Below are positions 10,301 through 22,300 of a stretch of 64,000 nt of DNA, piece by piece; position 1 is the first letter of the stretch, and the number at the start of each line of letters is the position of its first letter. The stretch covers positions 9,449,663 to 9,513,662 of the forward strand of contig NC_061811.1 in assembly GCF_021462225.1 (NCBI RefSeq), in the 5' to 3' direction. A program made the position numbers and the translations under genes. Origin of the DNA: Girardinichthys multiradiatus. Its lineage: Eukaryota > Chordata > Actinopteri > Cyprinodontiformes > Goodeidae. A model generated the notes under the pieces. It was not told the DNA's origin. It saw only the letters and a program-made list of their open reading frames with translations, and did no database searches.

Positions 10301-13300
10301 GTACCTTCAGAATGCTGGAGGTGAGGTTCAGTGTGTTGGAGGTGATGTTCAGTATGTTGGAGGTGAGGTTCAATGTGTTGGAGGTGAGGTTCAGTGTGTT
10401 GGAGGTGATGTTCAGTATGTTGGAAGTGAGGTTCAGTGTGTTGGAGGTGAGGTTCAGTGTGTTGGAGGTACCTTCAGAGTGTTGGAGGTATTTTCAGAAT
10501 GCTGGAGGTGAACTTCAGTGTGTTGGAGGTACCTACGGTGTGTTGGAGGTACCTTCAGAATGCTGGAGGTGAGGTTCAGTGTGTTGGAGGTGATGTTCAG
10601 TATGTTGGAGTTGAGGTTCAGTATGTTGGAGGTGAAGTTCAGTGTTTTGGAGGTGAGGTTCAGTATGTTGGAGGTGAGGTTCAATGTGTTGGAGATGAGG
10701 TTCAGTGTGTTGGAGGTGATGTTCAGTATGTTGGAGGTGAGGTTCAGTGTGTTGGAGGTGAGGTTCAGTGTGTTGGAGGTACCTTCAGAGTGTTGGATGT
10801 ACCTTCAGAATGCTGGAGGTGAGGTTCAGTGTGTTGGAGGTACCTTCAGTGTGTTGGAGATGAGATTCAGTGTGTTGGAGGTGAGGTTCTGTGTGTTGGA
10901 GGTGATGTCCAGTGTGTTGGAGGTGAGGTTCAGTGTGTTGGAGGTGAGGTTCAGTGTGTTGGAGGTACCTTCAGAGTGTTGGAGGTAACGTTCAGAGTGT
11001 TGGAGGTACCTTCGGTTTGTTGAAGGTACCTTGGGTGTGTTGGAGGTACCTTCGGTATGTTGGATGTACCCTCAGAGTGTTGGAGATGAGATTCAGTGTG
11101 TTGGAGGTACCTTCAGAATGCTGGAGGTGAGGTTCAGTGTGTTGGAGGTGATGTTCAGTATGTTGGAGGTGAGGTTCAGTATGTTGGAGGTGAGGTTCAG
11201 TATGTTGGAGGTGAGGTTCAGTATGTTGGAGGTGAGGTTCAGTATGTTGGAGGTGAGGTTCAGTGTGTTGGAGGTGAGGTTCAGTGTGTTGGAGGTACCT
11301 TCAGAATGCTGGAGGTGAGGTTCAGTGTGTTGGAGGTGATGTTCAGTATGTTGGAGGTGAGGTTCAGTATGTTGGAGGTGAGGTTCAGTATGTTGGAGGT
11401 GAGGTTCAGTATGTTGGAGGTGAGGTTCAGTGTGTTGGAGGTGAGGTTCAGTGTGTTGGAGGTGAGGTTCAGTGTGTTGGAGGTACCTTCAGAGTGTTGG
11501 AGGTAACGTTCAGAGTGTTGGAGGTACCTTCAGAGTGTTGGAGGTAACGTTCAGAGTGTTGGAGGTACCTTCGGTTTGTTGAAGGTACCTTGGGTGTGTT
11601 GGAGGTACCTTCGGTATGTTGGATGTACCTTCAGAGTGTTGGAGGTGAGGTACCTTCAGAGTGTTGGAGATGAGATTCAGTGTGTTGTAGGTACCTTCAG
11701 AATGCTGGAGGTGAGGTTCAGTGTGTTGGAGGTGAGGTTCAGTGTGTTGGAAGTGAGGTTCAGTGTGTTGGAGGTGATGTTCAGTATGTTGGGGTCGAGG
11801 TTCAGTATGTTGGAGGTGAGGTTCAGTGTGTTGGAGGTGAGGTTCAATGTGTTGGAGGTACCTTTGATGTGTTGGAGGTATTTTCAGAATGCTGGAGGTG
11901 AGCTTCAGTGTGCTGGAGGTACCTATGGTGTGTTGGAGGTACCTTCAGAGTGCTGAAGGGGAGTGTTAGGTATTATTTAGTCAACTCAGAGGTAAGAACG
12001 ATACAGTCATAGTTACTTGTGACAAGGGTAGCCCACTTTGCAGTGAAACTACAAAGTTTTGACACCCTATCTCTTTATTTATATACACAGTTCAACAGAC
12101 AGTTCAGACAGGGTGTGTGTGTGTGAGACGGAAAGGAGGCTGGTTCACACAGAGATAACAATGATCTCACACACACAGGGAGGAAGGCATAGTGCAGGTG
12201 CCTTGCAACACAAGGTTTTTACATGAGTGATAACAAGTTTTTGCACCCATCCAACAGTCCCTCCTTTTATCACAAGTAAAAACATTTAATATAAAAACGA
12301 GTAAGAAAAATACTTTGTATGAGCGAAAACCCACGGACGGTAAACAGATTATATTTTGTGGGAAATACTCATACGGTCCCGCCGCCCTCGGCGACCATTA
12401 AAAGTTAAATGTTGATTAATACTTGAAATCATAAAAATAAAATAATGATACTTGAAATCATAAAAATAAAATAATGATACTTGAAATCATAAAAATAAAA
12501 GAATGATACTTGAAATCATAAAAATAAAAGAATAATACTTGAAATCATAAAAATAAAAGAATAATACTTGAAATCATAAAAATAAAAGAATAATACTTGA
12601 AATCATAAAAATAAAAGAATTAAAAAATCTGCCCTGTTTATGTCATCATTGTACTTTTTCTCATTTCACTTAAGCAACAACTTCTTTCGATTTTCTGCTG
12701 TAAGGTCATTTTATGAAATACAATGTATGAGTACACTCAGGCTTTTGATGTGATTTATTTACAACATGTCATCATAATCGTCCCCTTCATTTTCGTGCAT
12801 TTCTACCTGGTTCAGTGTTGCATATGCCACCATGAACAATACCAGAAATTCTGTAGGAATGGATGTGCGTCATGTTCTTCTGTCAGTGTTCTGAGATGGG
12901 TCCCGTCTGATGTCCATCTCTTCTGGTTCGGTATCACCTCCTGTGGATCCTGCTTTAGATAGAGAAAGAGTCCTGCTACCAGAATTAAGCTCAGGCTTAT
13001 CAGTCCTGTCCACAAGTTACAGAGAGCCATTTTATAATTGGGCGCAGATCAGCTGTTTTCTTCACCGGTTTGAGACGCTGGGCCATCTTTGAACCCGGAC
13101 TTCCTCTGCTACCCCGTCGGTTGGTTTGGCTCCTGTAACGGCAAAACTGGCTTACAGTGGCTTTTATGGATCCAGGAAGGCCTCTCTGCTATTTTCAGAA
13201 CTGTGGGCGTTGTCAGGAGTATTTGAAACGGCCCTTTCCACCAAGGAGTGCTCCAATCCTTCCGGTGGAGTGTCTTAATCAGGACCAGGTCTCCAGGCCT

Positions 13301-16300
13301 CATTCTGTGGGATAGGAGCAGAGATTATCGGCAGACCACTGGACATTTGTTCTTCTTTTGTCTGCAACATTTTATTCATCCACTCAGCTAATGAAGGTTC
13401 CTGTTGTGCTTTCTCTATTTCATTCATGTCAGAGGGCAGAGAAAACGGTCTGCCATGTACTATTTCTTTGAGAATACAAATTCACATCAGCAACTTGGTG
13501 TCATGTGATCTCAGGCTCAGAACACAGTGGGTGGAGTTATACAATGATGTACAGTAGGTGGCAAATGGAGTAAGACCAGTTTGATTTGGAGTTATTCTCA
13601 TCCATAATTTAACCAGGGATAGGCATCCGGGCCATGGCCTCCCTGTTTCTTCCATTGTTTTCCTTAATCTTTAACTGAAACCCTAATGCATTAGAACTTA
13701 GTTCTATTAATTTATTTACAAAATGAGTTCCATTATCTGACCTTATAATCTGTGGGATACCATATGTGGGGAAGAAATGTGTCACTAGGTTCATCTATTA
13801 CAACTAGGCAATATTTCTTCCCCCGTGTTTGCAACAAATTATGCATGATCTGCAAAAATGATTTGCATAGTCAGAAATATTTATAGTGTAGCATTAATGC
13901 TTTACCAGATGTGACATATTCCCCCCTTGACACGTGGGTCTTCCCAATGTGTCACTGTAGCCGCTGTGTTGTATAAATGTTTTGGGAGGATTGGTTTATC
14001 TTCTATCTGATAGATGTCATCTTTTCTCTGTGCTCCTCTCTTTAGCCAGGCCTTTATTTCTGTCTTGGGTGCTGACTGTTGGGCGTCTTTCAGCACGTCT
14101 GTGTCTATAAATAGCAGATCTGACATTTTCTCTTTAATAGGTTGAAATGAGTTAGTTCTGTCCCTGATGATGTTTTAAAACCTCTATTTTGCCAAATCTT
14201 AGCATGGTGATGTACTGATCTGAAAACGTATTGGCTGTCTCTGTATATAGTAAGTATTTGTCCCTCATGTAATTCACATGCTCTTACTACAGCATATAAT
14301 TCTGCTGTTTGGGCTGAGCATGTATTGGGTAGAGATTTAGCTTCTATTATCCTATCGATGGTTGTTACTGCATAACCAACTCTATTCTTTCCATATTCAT
14401 CTTTAGATGCTGAGCCATCTACAAACACAACACATGAATCTGGTATAAGGATTTGAGAAATGTCTTGTCTGGGTTTTGTGTCTTCTTCAACTTTTGCTTT
14501 ATAAGAATGTGGTTTTCCATCTTCTGCAGTAGGTATTAGAGTACTTGGATTTAAAGGGCACATCTTTTTAGAGTTATGTTTGGCTGTGATAATAATAGTG
14601 ATGTCAGTGTGATATGTCTTGCATGTAGCGTCAGGTGCTTCTCTTAATATTCCTGACTTCAACATATCTTGTATTACTGGCTTAGTACCTTCTTCAGCTT
14701 CTGGCTTTAAGGGGTATTGGCGGACTAATGGCCTTTTTTCAGATATTAGTTTAACCTTGTATGGTGGGAACCCCTTTATAAGCCCTACATCAGTTGATGA
14801 TTGGGACCACAGTTCAGGTGGGACAGCAGCTAGGGCAGGATGCATGTTGCTCTCTTTGCTCTCAGCTAAGCCCTGTATTTGTCCCTCTGCCTCATCTAAA
14901 TGTATCCTTGGATGGACTTTTACTGTCCACGCCAGATTGAGCTTCCAGATTCCTGTATTAGGATCTACTTTTGACAGTGTCAGTGCTGTTCCTGCAGAGG
15001 TTTAAAGCCTCTGTTTTTCCAAATTCTTATTATTCTTTTTTATCATATTTTATAAAGTAAGTCCTTATTACATTTAAAAATGAGATCAATATTTTTGGTA
15101 TTTGCTATTATTATAAATAATGCTTGGTTTAGTTCTTATTAAAAATAAAAAATAAAAACTCACTCACTGATGAACACAAAAAATGAAGGGCATATTATAT
15201 CTTATAATCTTAGTTTGTTTTACCCAGTTTTATAGATACAACATACACTTTCAGTCAGCTTTGTATTTAATTCAAGTAACTAAAGTTTGTTTCAATTAAC
15301 TAAAGTTTTATCTATTTCAGTCCAGTCCAGTAATTCTGTTAAGGTTAATTTAATCTTATGTTAAGTTTGAGTCTAATTCAATCATTTTGAACCTGACTGG
15401 AAAACGTCTAAACATCTGTTAAAATCTTTTTGTTTTACTATAGAGAACTGACCTAATATTATTATGGTAATGTTGAGGACTCTAATTTTTACATAACATG
15501 AAACAGACATTTATTTCACAAAAACAGAAAGTCAAACACAGACATTTGGCCACATGAAAGTTTAAATAACCTGTTTGTACAAGAATTGTGAAAAATTGAA
15601 GACAGATCTATGAACTTTCCTATTGTTATCAGTATTTTCAATACAGGTAGAACCTTTGCCATCTTTATATGATTTTTCGAAAAAGATTCTGGAAACCTTA
15701 TTAAGATATAAATTTGGCAAAGATCATCAGAACATCAGACCTTTATTAGCGCTTTTAAGGTCCCTCAAAGATGCATTACAATGAAATCAGTCATTCCCAT
15801 TCACACACATTCACACACTACTTACTTATTTCTCTGTCAGAGTCATTTTATTTGCAAAAATTTGAACATAATTTGACTTCTATTATTCTTAAAATGCACA
15901 TCGTTTCCTCATAACCCCTTTTGTTTCCACTAGGTCTGTTTTGAACGCTTCAATTCTTTTTTTTTTTTATTCACCAAGAATCAATAAGGTGGTCTTAGTG
16001 GGTCCACCTTAAAGGTGTTATCTGTTGGGTGTCATGTTATCATTGTCAGGTCAGTGAGGTTCATAAGTCAGTAAAACCTTGGTCATTTGTTCTGTGCTCA
16101 TAATGTTTCATAGATCCAGCCTATGATTAGTCAGCAAAACTTCCACCTATAGAAGAAAAATTGATTGTTAATGAATGAGCTGCATTTCCTAGAAACATTG
16201 TCTTCCTCCTGGATGAGCATCACCTGTTGAAAAACTTTCATCATTGTTTGTTTCACATATTCAATCAGATCTTTATATTATACCAGTAGGTGAAGTTGTT

Positions 16301-19300
16301 AGTATCTCATGTAGACTGACATATACTGTTGCATTTGGAGAAGATCTCAGATTAAATAAACTTAGTTAGAGCTTCAATCCAGGTTCATTTTGTGTCTGCA
16401 GACTTTAGCCAATTTTTCTTTTCTTTCTTTTTTTTTTTATACATAAAGAGCAAGATTCAAAACATTTTCAAAAGGCAGATTGTGGCAGAATGTAGACAAA
16501 ACTGCTTATTGATTGACAAAATAACATTCAAGCACACAATCACCATATTAAAAGGCTCTACTTCTAGAGAATCACTAAACTTCTGGGGTCCGGTTTTGGC
16601 CCGCGGACCTTGAGTTTGACACATGCAGGGTAGAGTTACAATTTTTTTTTTTTTTTTTCAGACCTTTCAGCAGAGACAGACTTCTGCTGTTTGCAGAAGT
16701 TTTATCTTTGTTTTCAGGCAGCTGCATCTCTTTGTCAAGGTCGTTTCACAGAGCTGAAATTTAACTTCTCTCAAAGAGGAAAAATCAAGAATGCAAACAA
16801 TCTGAGCCAAATATGGAATTATTTCCCTGTAAAATGAATCTTTTGCATTTTATCATGATATTGTTAGTAGTATAACACCATAGAATGATTTTTAAAGCAC
16901 CTGTTTCTCACTAATGCTTGCCTACAAAATCTTTTACTCTCAGATTACGTCTTTAACAACATTCTGTTCTCTCTTCTCTAGTCATTGTTCACTGGGTTGT
17001 CCAGTTGGACAGTTTCCATGTTGTCCACATTGTCACCTCCTCTTTTAACTTCTTTTACCACGTCCTCTAAAACCACCTCTTAGTCTTTATAATTTGGGGC
17101 TACCTTGGTATTCTAAACTGGGATGGGTGGCAGTCCGCCCCCCTTTATTTGTTTTCAGTTAAGCTGAAAGTTTTTTCCTGTGCTTTTCTTAAGGCCTCAG
17201 TATTATGGCTATGTCAGTTAAAAGCTGCTCTTATTGTTGTTTTTTTAATTCATCTTTTTGTTTTAATCTGTTTATCAACTGTGAGCACTCAGGGACTGAA
17301 AAGTCCCCTTTGAAATTATAATCTGGCAAGGTTTTTTATTGTCTCTTGAATCTTTTGAATGCATAATCTCCAGTTTAAGATCCCCGTGTAGTTTTAGGAT
17401 TTCAGTGATTATTAAGTTACCTGAAAATCCGTATTTTTATGCCATCGTGCACATATTTCTGTTAAATCAGAGCTTTTTCTCTGTTCTTCCCCCATTGTTC
17501 TTTGTTATTTTTCTCTTTTTAGTTTTCATTATTGCTAATTTTAGATCCCCTTGTAATTTTAAGACATCCTTTGTATCTAATTTGCCCAAAAACCCATGTT
17601 TTTTATTTTTTATTCCATCTATGACAGATCATACCTGCTCCTTTTACATAGTTCTCCATAAACTTTACCTCCCCTTCTAAGTCAATTAGTTTACTTGGTT
17701 TCTTCCCCATTATGTTTTATGTTAGTTTAATTATAGTATAAATGTCCCAGATAAAAGGTCACTGGCATGAGACTTATGGAGAGGACATTAACACGGCCTT
17801 CTACTGCGACTAATTCGCAGCGGTGTTAATTTTCTGGAATGAAATCCGACCTGAATCTCCAAAGTCACCAGTACGTAGTTTTAATCTGGGCAAAAGAAAA
17901 CACAGGACTAGCAGAATCCTGCTGATTCTATTAAAATGCTTAGTCCTCCATACACACACAACACAGTCACACAGTTAGTTTCAGGTACCTTGTAATTTTT
18001 CTAAGTTAACTTGGTGTTATTTTATGAGCTCAATTTACTCCGTTCTTTTTACTTGTATAGCGCTTATTCTATTCCCTCGCAGGGGAATAACCCTTAGTCG
18101 TTTTATTTGGCCCCCTTCTTGGCGGGGCCCTACCTTAATTTGTCACTATTCCTTTCACGGTGGAATAAAACCATCCCAATGCAGCGTCCTTACCGGCGAC
18201 GCACTACCAACGACTTTTAAGTACTTTTCTTCTTTTATTTATATAGCGCTTACTCTATTCCCTCACAAGGGAATAATCCTCAGTCGTTTTCTTTAATCCC
18301 CTTCACGGCGGGATTGTACCAAATTTGTCACTATTCCTTTCACGGTGGAATAAAACCATTCGAATGCAGCGTCCTTACCGGCGACGCACTACCAACGACT
18401 GTTAAGTACTTTTCCTATGAACTGTATTTTAAAACTGTCTCACCTCGGAGTTGACTTCTTGGTGACTCTTTGGACCCTGTGAGAGTCACCCCGTGCAGAG
18501 GAAGGCAATAACCCACTGGCCAGGTGTGAATTCACACACACCGGGACTTTCAGCCACTCCGGCTAAAGGAGGCTGTGCAGCGGTGCTTCGCTCGACGTCA
18601 GGCTTCCCCCACGGATCCCAGAGTCACTGTTAAAGCAAAGAGAAATAAGGTTATTGAATTAATCTGGCTCGAAGGACCAATAAATGTTAGGTATTATTTA
18701 GTCAACTCAGAGGTAAGAACGATACAGTCATAGTTACTTGTGACAAGGGTAGCCCACTTTGCAGTGAAACTACAAAGTTTTGACACCCTATCTCTTTATT
18801 TATATACACAGTTCAACAGACAGTTCAGACAGGGTGTATGTGTGTGAGACGGAAAGGAGGCTGGTTCACACAGAGATAACAATGATCTCACACACAAAGG
18901 GAGGAAGGCATAGTGCAGGTGCCTTCCAACCCAAGGTTTTTACATGAGTGATAACAAGTTTTTGCACCCATCCAACAGGGAGGTTCAGTGTGTTGGAGGT
19001 GAGGTTCAGTGTGTTGGAGGTGAGGTTCAGTGTGTTGGAGGTGATGTTCAGTATGTTGGAGTTGAGGTTCAGTATGTTGGAGGTGAAGTTCAGTGTGTTG
19101 GAGGTGAGGTTCAGTATGTTGGAGGTGAGGTTCAATGTGTTGGAGGTGAGGTTCAGTGTGTTGGAGGTACCTTCAGAGTGTTGGATGTACCTTCAGAATG
19201 CTGGAGGTGAGGTTCAGTGTGTTGGAGGTGATGTTCAGTATGTTGGAGGTGAGGTTCAATGTGTTGGAGGTGAGGTTCAGTGTGTTGGAGGTGATGTTCA

Positions 19301-22300
19301 GTATGTTGGAAGTGAGGTTCAGTGTGTTGGAGGTGAGGTTCAGTGTGTTGGAGGTACCTTCAGAGTGTTGGAGGTATTTTCAGAATGCTGGAGGTGAACT
19401 TCAGTGTGTTGGAGGTACCTACGGTGTGTTGGAGGTACCTTCAGAATGCTGGAGGTGAGGTTCAGTGTGTTGGAGGTGATGTTCAGTATGTTGGAGTTGA
19501 GGTTCAGTATGTTGGAGGTGAAGTTCAGTGTTTTGGAGGTGAGGTTCAGTATGTTGGAGGTGAGGTTCAATGTGTTGGAGGTGAGGTTCAGTGTGTTGGA
19601 GGTGATGTTCAGTATGTTGGAGGTGAGGTTCAGTGTGTTGGAGGTGAGGTTCAGTGTGTTGGAGGTACCTTCAGAGTGTTGGATGTACCTTCAGAATGCT
19701 GGAGGTGAGGTTCAGTGTGTTGGAGGTACCTTCAGTGTGTTGGAGATGAGATTCAGTGTGTTGGAGATGAGATTCAGTGTGTTGGAGGTGAGGTTCTGTG
19801 TGTTGGAGGTGATGTCCAGTATGTTGGAGGTGAGGTTCAGTGTGTTGGAGGTGAGGTTCAGTGTGTTGGAGGTACCTTCAGAGTGTTGGAGGTAACGTTC
19901 AGAGTGTTGGAGGTAACGTTCAGAGTGTTGGAGGTACCTTCGGTTTGTTGGAGGTACCTTCGGTGTGTTGGAGGTACCTTCGGTATGTTGGATGTACCTT
20001 CAGAGTGTTGGAGGTGAGGTACCTTCAGAGTGTTGGAGATGAGATTCAGTGTGTTGGAGGTACCTTCAGAATGCTGGAGGTGAGGTTCAGTGTGTTGGAG
20101 GTGAGGTTCAGTGTGTTGGAAGTGAGGTTCAGTGTGTTGGAGGTGATGTTCAGTATGTTGGGGTCGAGGTTCAGTATGTTGGAGGTGAGGTTCAGTGTGT
20201 TGGAGGTGAGGTTCAGTATGTCGGAGGTGAGGTTCAGTGTGTTGGAGGTGAGGTTCAATGTGTTGGAGGTACCTTTGATGTGTTGGAGGTATTTTCAGAA
20301 TGCTGGAGGTGAGCTTCAGTGTGTTGGAGGTACCTACGGTGTGTTGGAGGTATTTTCAGAATGCTGGAGGTGAGCTTCAGTGTGTTGGAGGTACCTACGG
20401 TGTGTTGGAGGTACCTTCAGAGTGTTGGAGGTACCTTCAGAGTGTCGGAGATGAGATTCAGTGTGTTGGAGGTACCTTCAGAATGCTGGAGGTGAGGTTC
20501 AGTGTGTTGGAAGTGAGGTTCAGTGTGTTGGAGGTGATGTTCAGTATGTTGGAGGTGAGGTTCAGTATGTTGGAGGTGAGGTTCAGTGTGTTGGAGGTGA
20601 GGTTCAGTGTGTTGGAGGTGAGGTTCAGTGTGTTGGAGGTACCTTCAGAGTGTTGGAGGTAACGTTCAGAGTGTTGGAGGTACCTTCAGAGTGTTGGAGG
20701 TAACGTTCAGAGTGTTGGAGGTACCTTGGGTGTGTTGGAGGTACCTTCGGTATGTTGGATGTACCCTCAGAGTGTTGGAGATGAGATTCAGTGTGTTGGA
20801 GGTACCTTCAGAATGCTGGAGGTGAGGTTCAGTGTGTTGGAGGTGAGGTTCAGTGTGTTGGAAGTGAGGTTCAGTGTGTTGGAGGTGATGTTCAGTATGT
20901 TGGAGTCGAGGTTCAGTATGTTGGAGGTGAGGTTCAGTGTGTTGGAGGTACCTTCAGAATGCTGAAGGGGAGGTTCAGTGTGTTGGAGGTAACGTTCAGA
21001 GTTTTGGAGGTAACGTTCAAAGTGTTGGAGGTACCTTCGGTTTGTTGGAGGTACCTTCGGTGTGTTGGAGGTACCTTCAGTGTGTTGGAGGTGAGGTTCA
21101 GTGTGTTGTAGGTACCTTCGGTATGTTGGATGTACCTTCAGAATGCTGGAGGTGAGGTTCAGTGTGTTGGAGGTACTTTCAGATTGTTGGAGGTAACGTT
21201 CAGAGTGTTGGAGGTACCTTCAGAGTGTTGGAGGTAACATTCAGAGTGTTGGATGTACCTTCGGTTTTTTGGAGGTACCTTCTTTTGTTGGAGGTACCTT
21301 CGGTATGTTGGATGTACCTTCAGAGTGTTGGAGGTGAGGTTCAGTGTGTTGGAAGTGAGGTTCAGTGTGTTGGAAGTGAGGTTCAGTGTGATGGAGGTGA
21401 GGTTCAGTATGTTGGAGGTGAGCTTCAGTGTGTTGGAGGTACCTTCAGAATGCTGAAAGGGAGGTCCAGTGTGTTGGAGGTAACGTTCAGAGTGTTGGAG
21501 GTAACGTTCAGAGTGTTGGAGGTGAGGTTCAGTGTGTTGGAGGTACCTTCGGTATGTTGGATGCACCTTCAGAGTGTTGGAGGTGAGGTTCAGTGAGTTG
21601 GAGGTACCTTCAGAATGCTGAAGGGGATGTTCAGTGTGTTGGAGGTACCTTCAGAATGCTGAAAGGGAAGTTCAGTGTGTTGGAGGTAACGTTCAGAGTG
21701 TTGGAGGTAACGTTTAGAGTGTTGGAGGTGAGGTTCAGTGTGTTGGAAGTGAGGTTCAGTGTACCTTCGGTGTGTTGGATGTGTGTTGGAGGTGATGTTC
21801 AGTATGTTGGAGGTGAGGTTCAGTGTGTTGGAGGTGAGGTTCAGTGTGTTGGAGGTACCTTCAGAGTGTTGGATGTACCTTCAGAATGCTGGAGGTGAGG
21901 TTCAGTGTGTTGGAGGTGAGGTTCTGTGTGTTGGAGGTGATGTTCAGTGTGTTGGAGGTGAGGTTCAGTGTGTTGGAGGTACCTTCAGAGTGTTGGATGT
22001 ACCTTCAGAATGCTGGAGGTGAGGTTCAGTGTGTTGGAAGTGAGGTTCAGTATGCGGGAGGTGAGCTTCAGTGTGTTGTAGGTACCTTCAGAATGTTGAA
22101 GGGGAGGTTCAGTGTGTTGGAGGTACCTTCAGAGTGTTGGAGGTACCTTCGGTATGTTGGATGTACCTTCAGAGTGTTGGAGGTGAGGTACCTTCAGAGT
22201 GTTGGAGATGAGATTCAGTGTGTTGGAGGTACCTTCTGAATGCTGGAGGTGAGGTTCAGTGTGTTGGAGTTGAGGTTCAGTGTGTTGGAAGTAAGGTTCA

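Larger units (their letters stand above)
11964..18977 (-). mobile_element. Endogenous retrovirus (provirus), antisense, defective
   Basis: A 7014-bp provirus is inserted in the minisatellite. It has two 293-bp LTRs (11964-12256 and 18685-18977) that start TG and end CA and are flanked by a 5-bp duplication GGGAG (11959-11963 and 18978-18982). Viral orientation is minus: the primer binding site is next to the right LTR, followed leftwards by gag remnants, pol pieces, a possible env start, a polypurine tract and the left LTR. Pol resembles gamma/epsilon-type retroviruses. Gag has stops and frameshifts, the central reverse transcriptase is missing, integrase is interrupted, and almost no env remains. 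The LTRs differ at 4 of 293 positions by my alignment, so the insertion is fairly recent. Confidence 0.93.

Noticed and set aside
9088..11956. Many overlapping open frames (for example 9979-10572, 197 codons) with repeated VLEVRFS or VGGEVQC heptads
   Set aside because: They follow from a 21-bp repeat that keeps three frames open on both strands; 20-bp units shift among them, and there is no gene context.
18024..18296. 90-codon + strand open frame in the provirus leader
   Set aside because: Opposite to the viral strand and made of the duplicated stem-loop segment.
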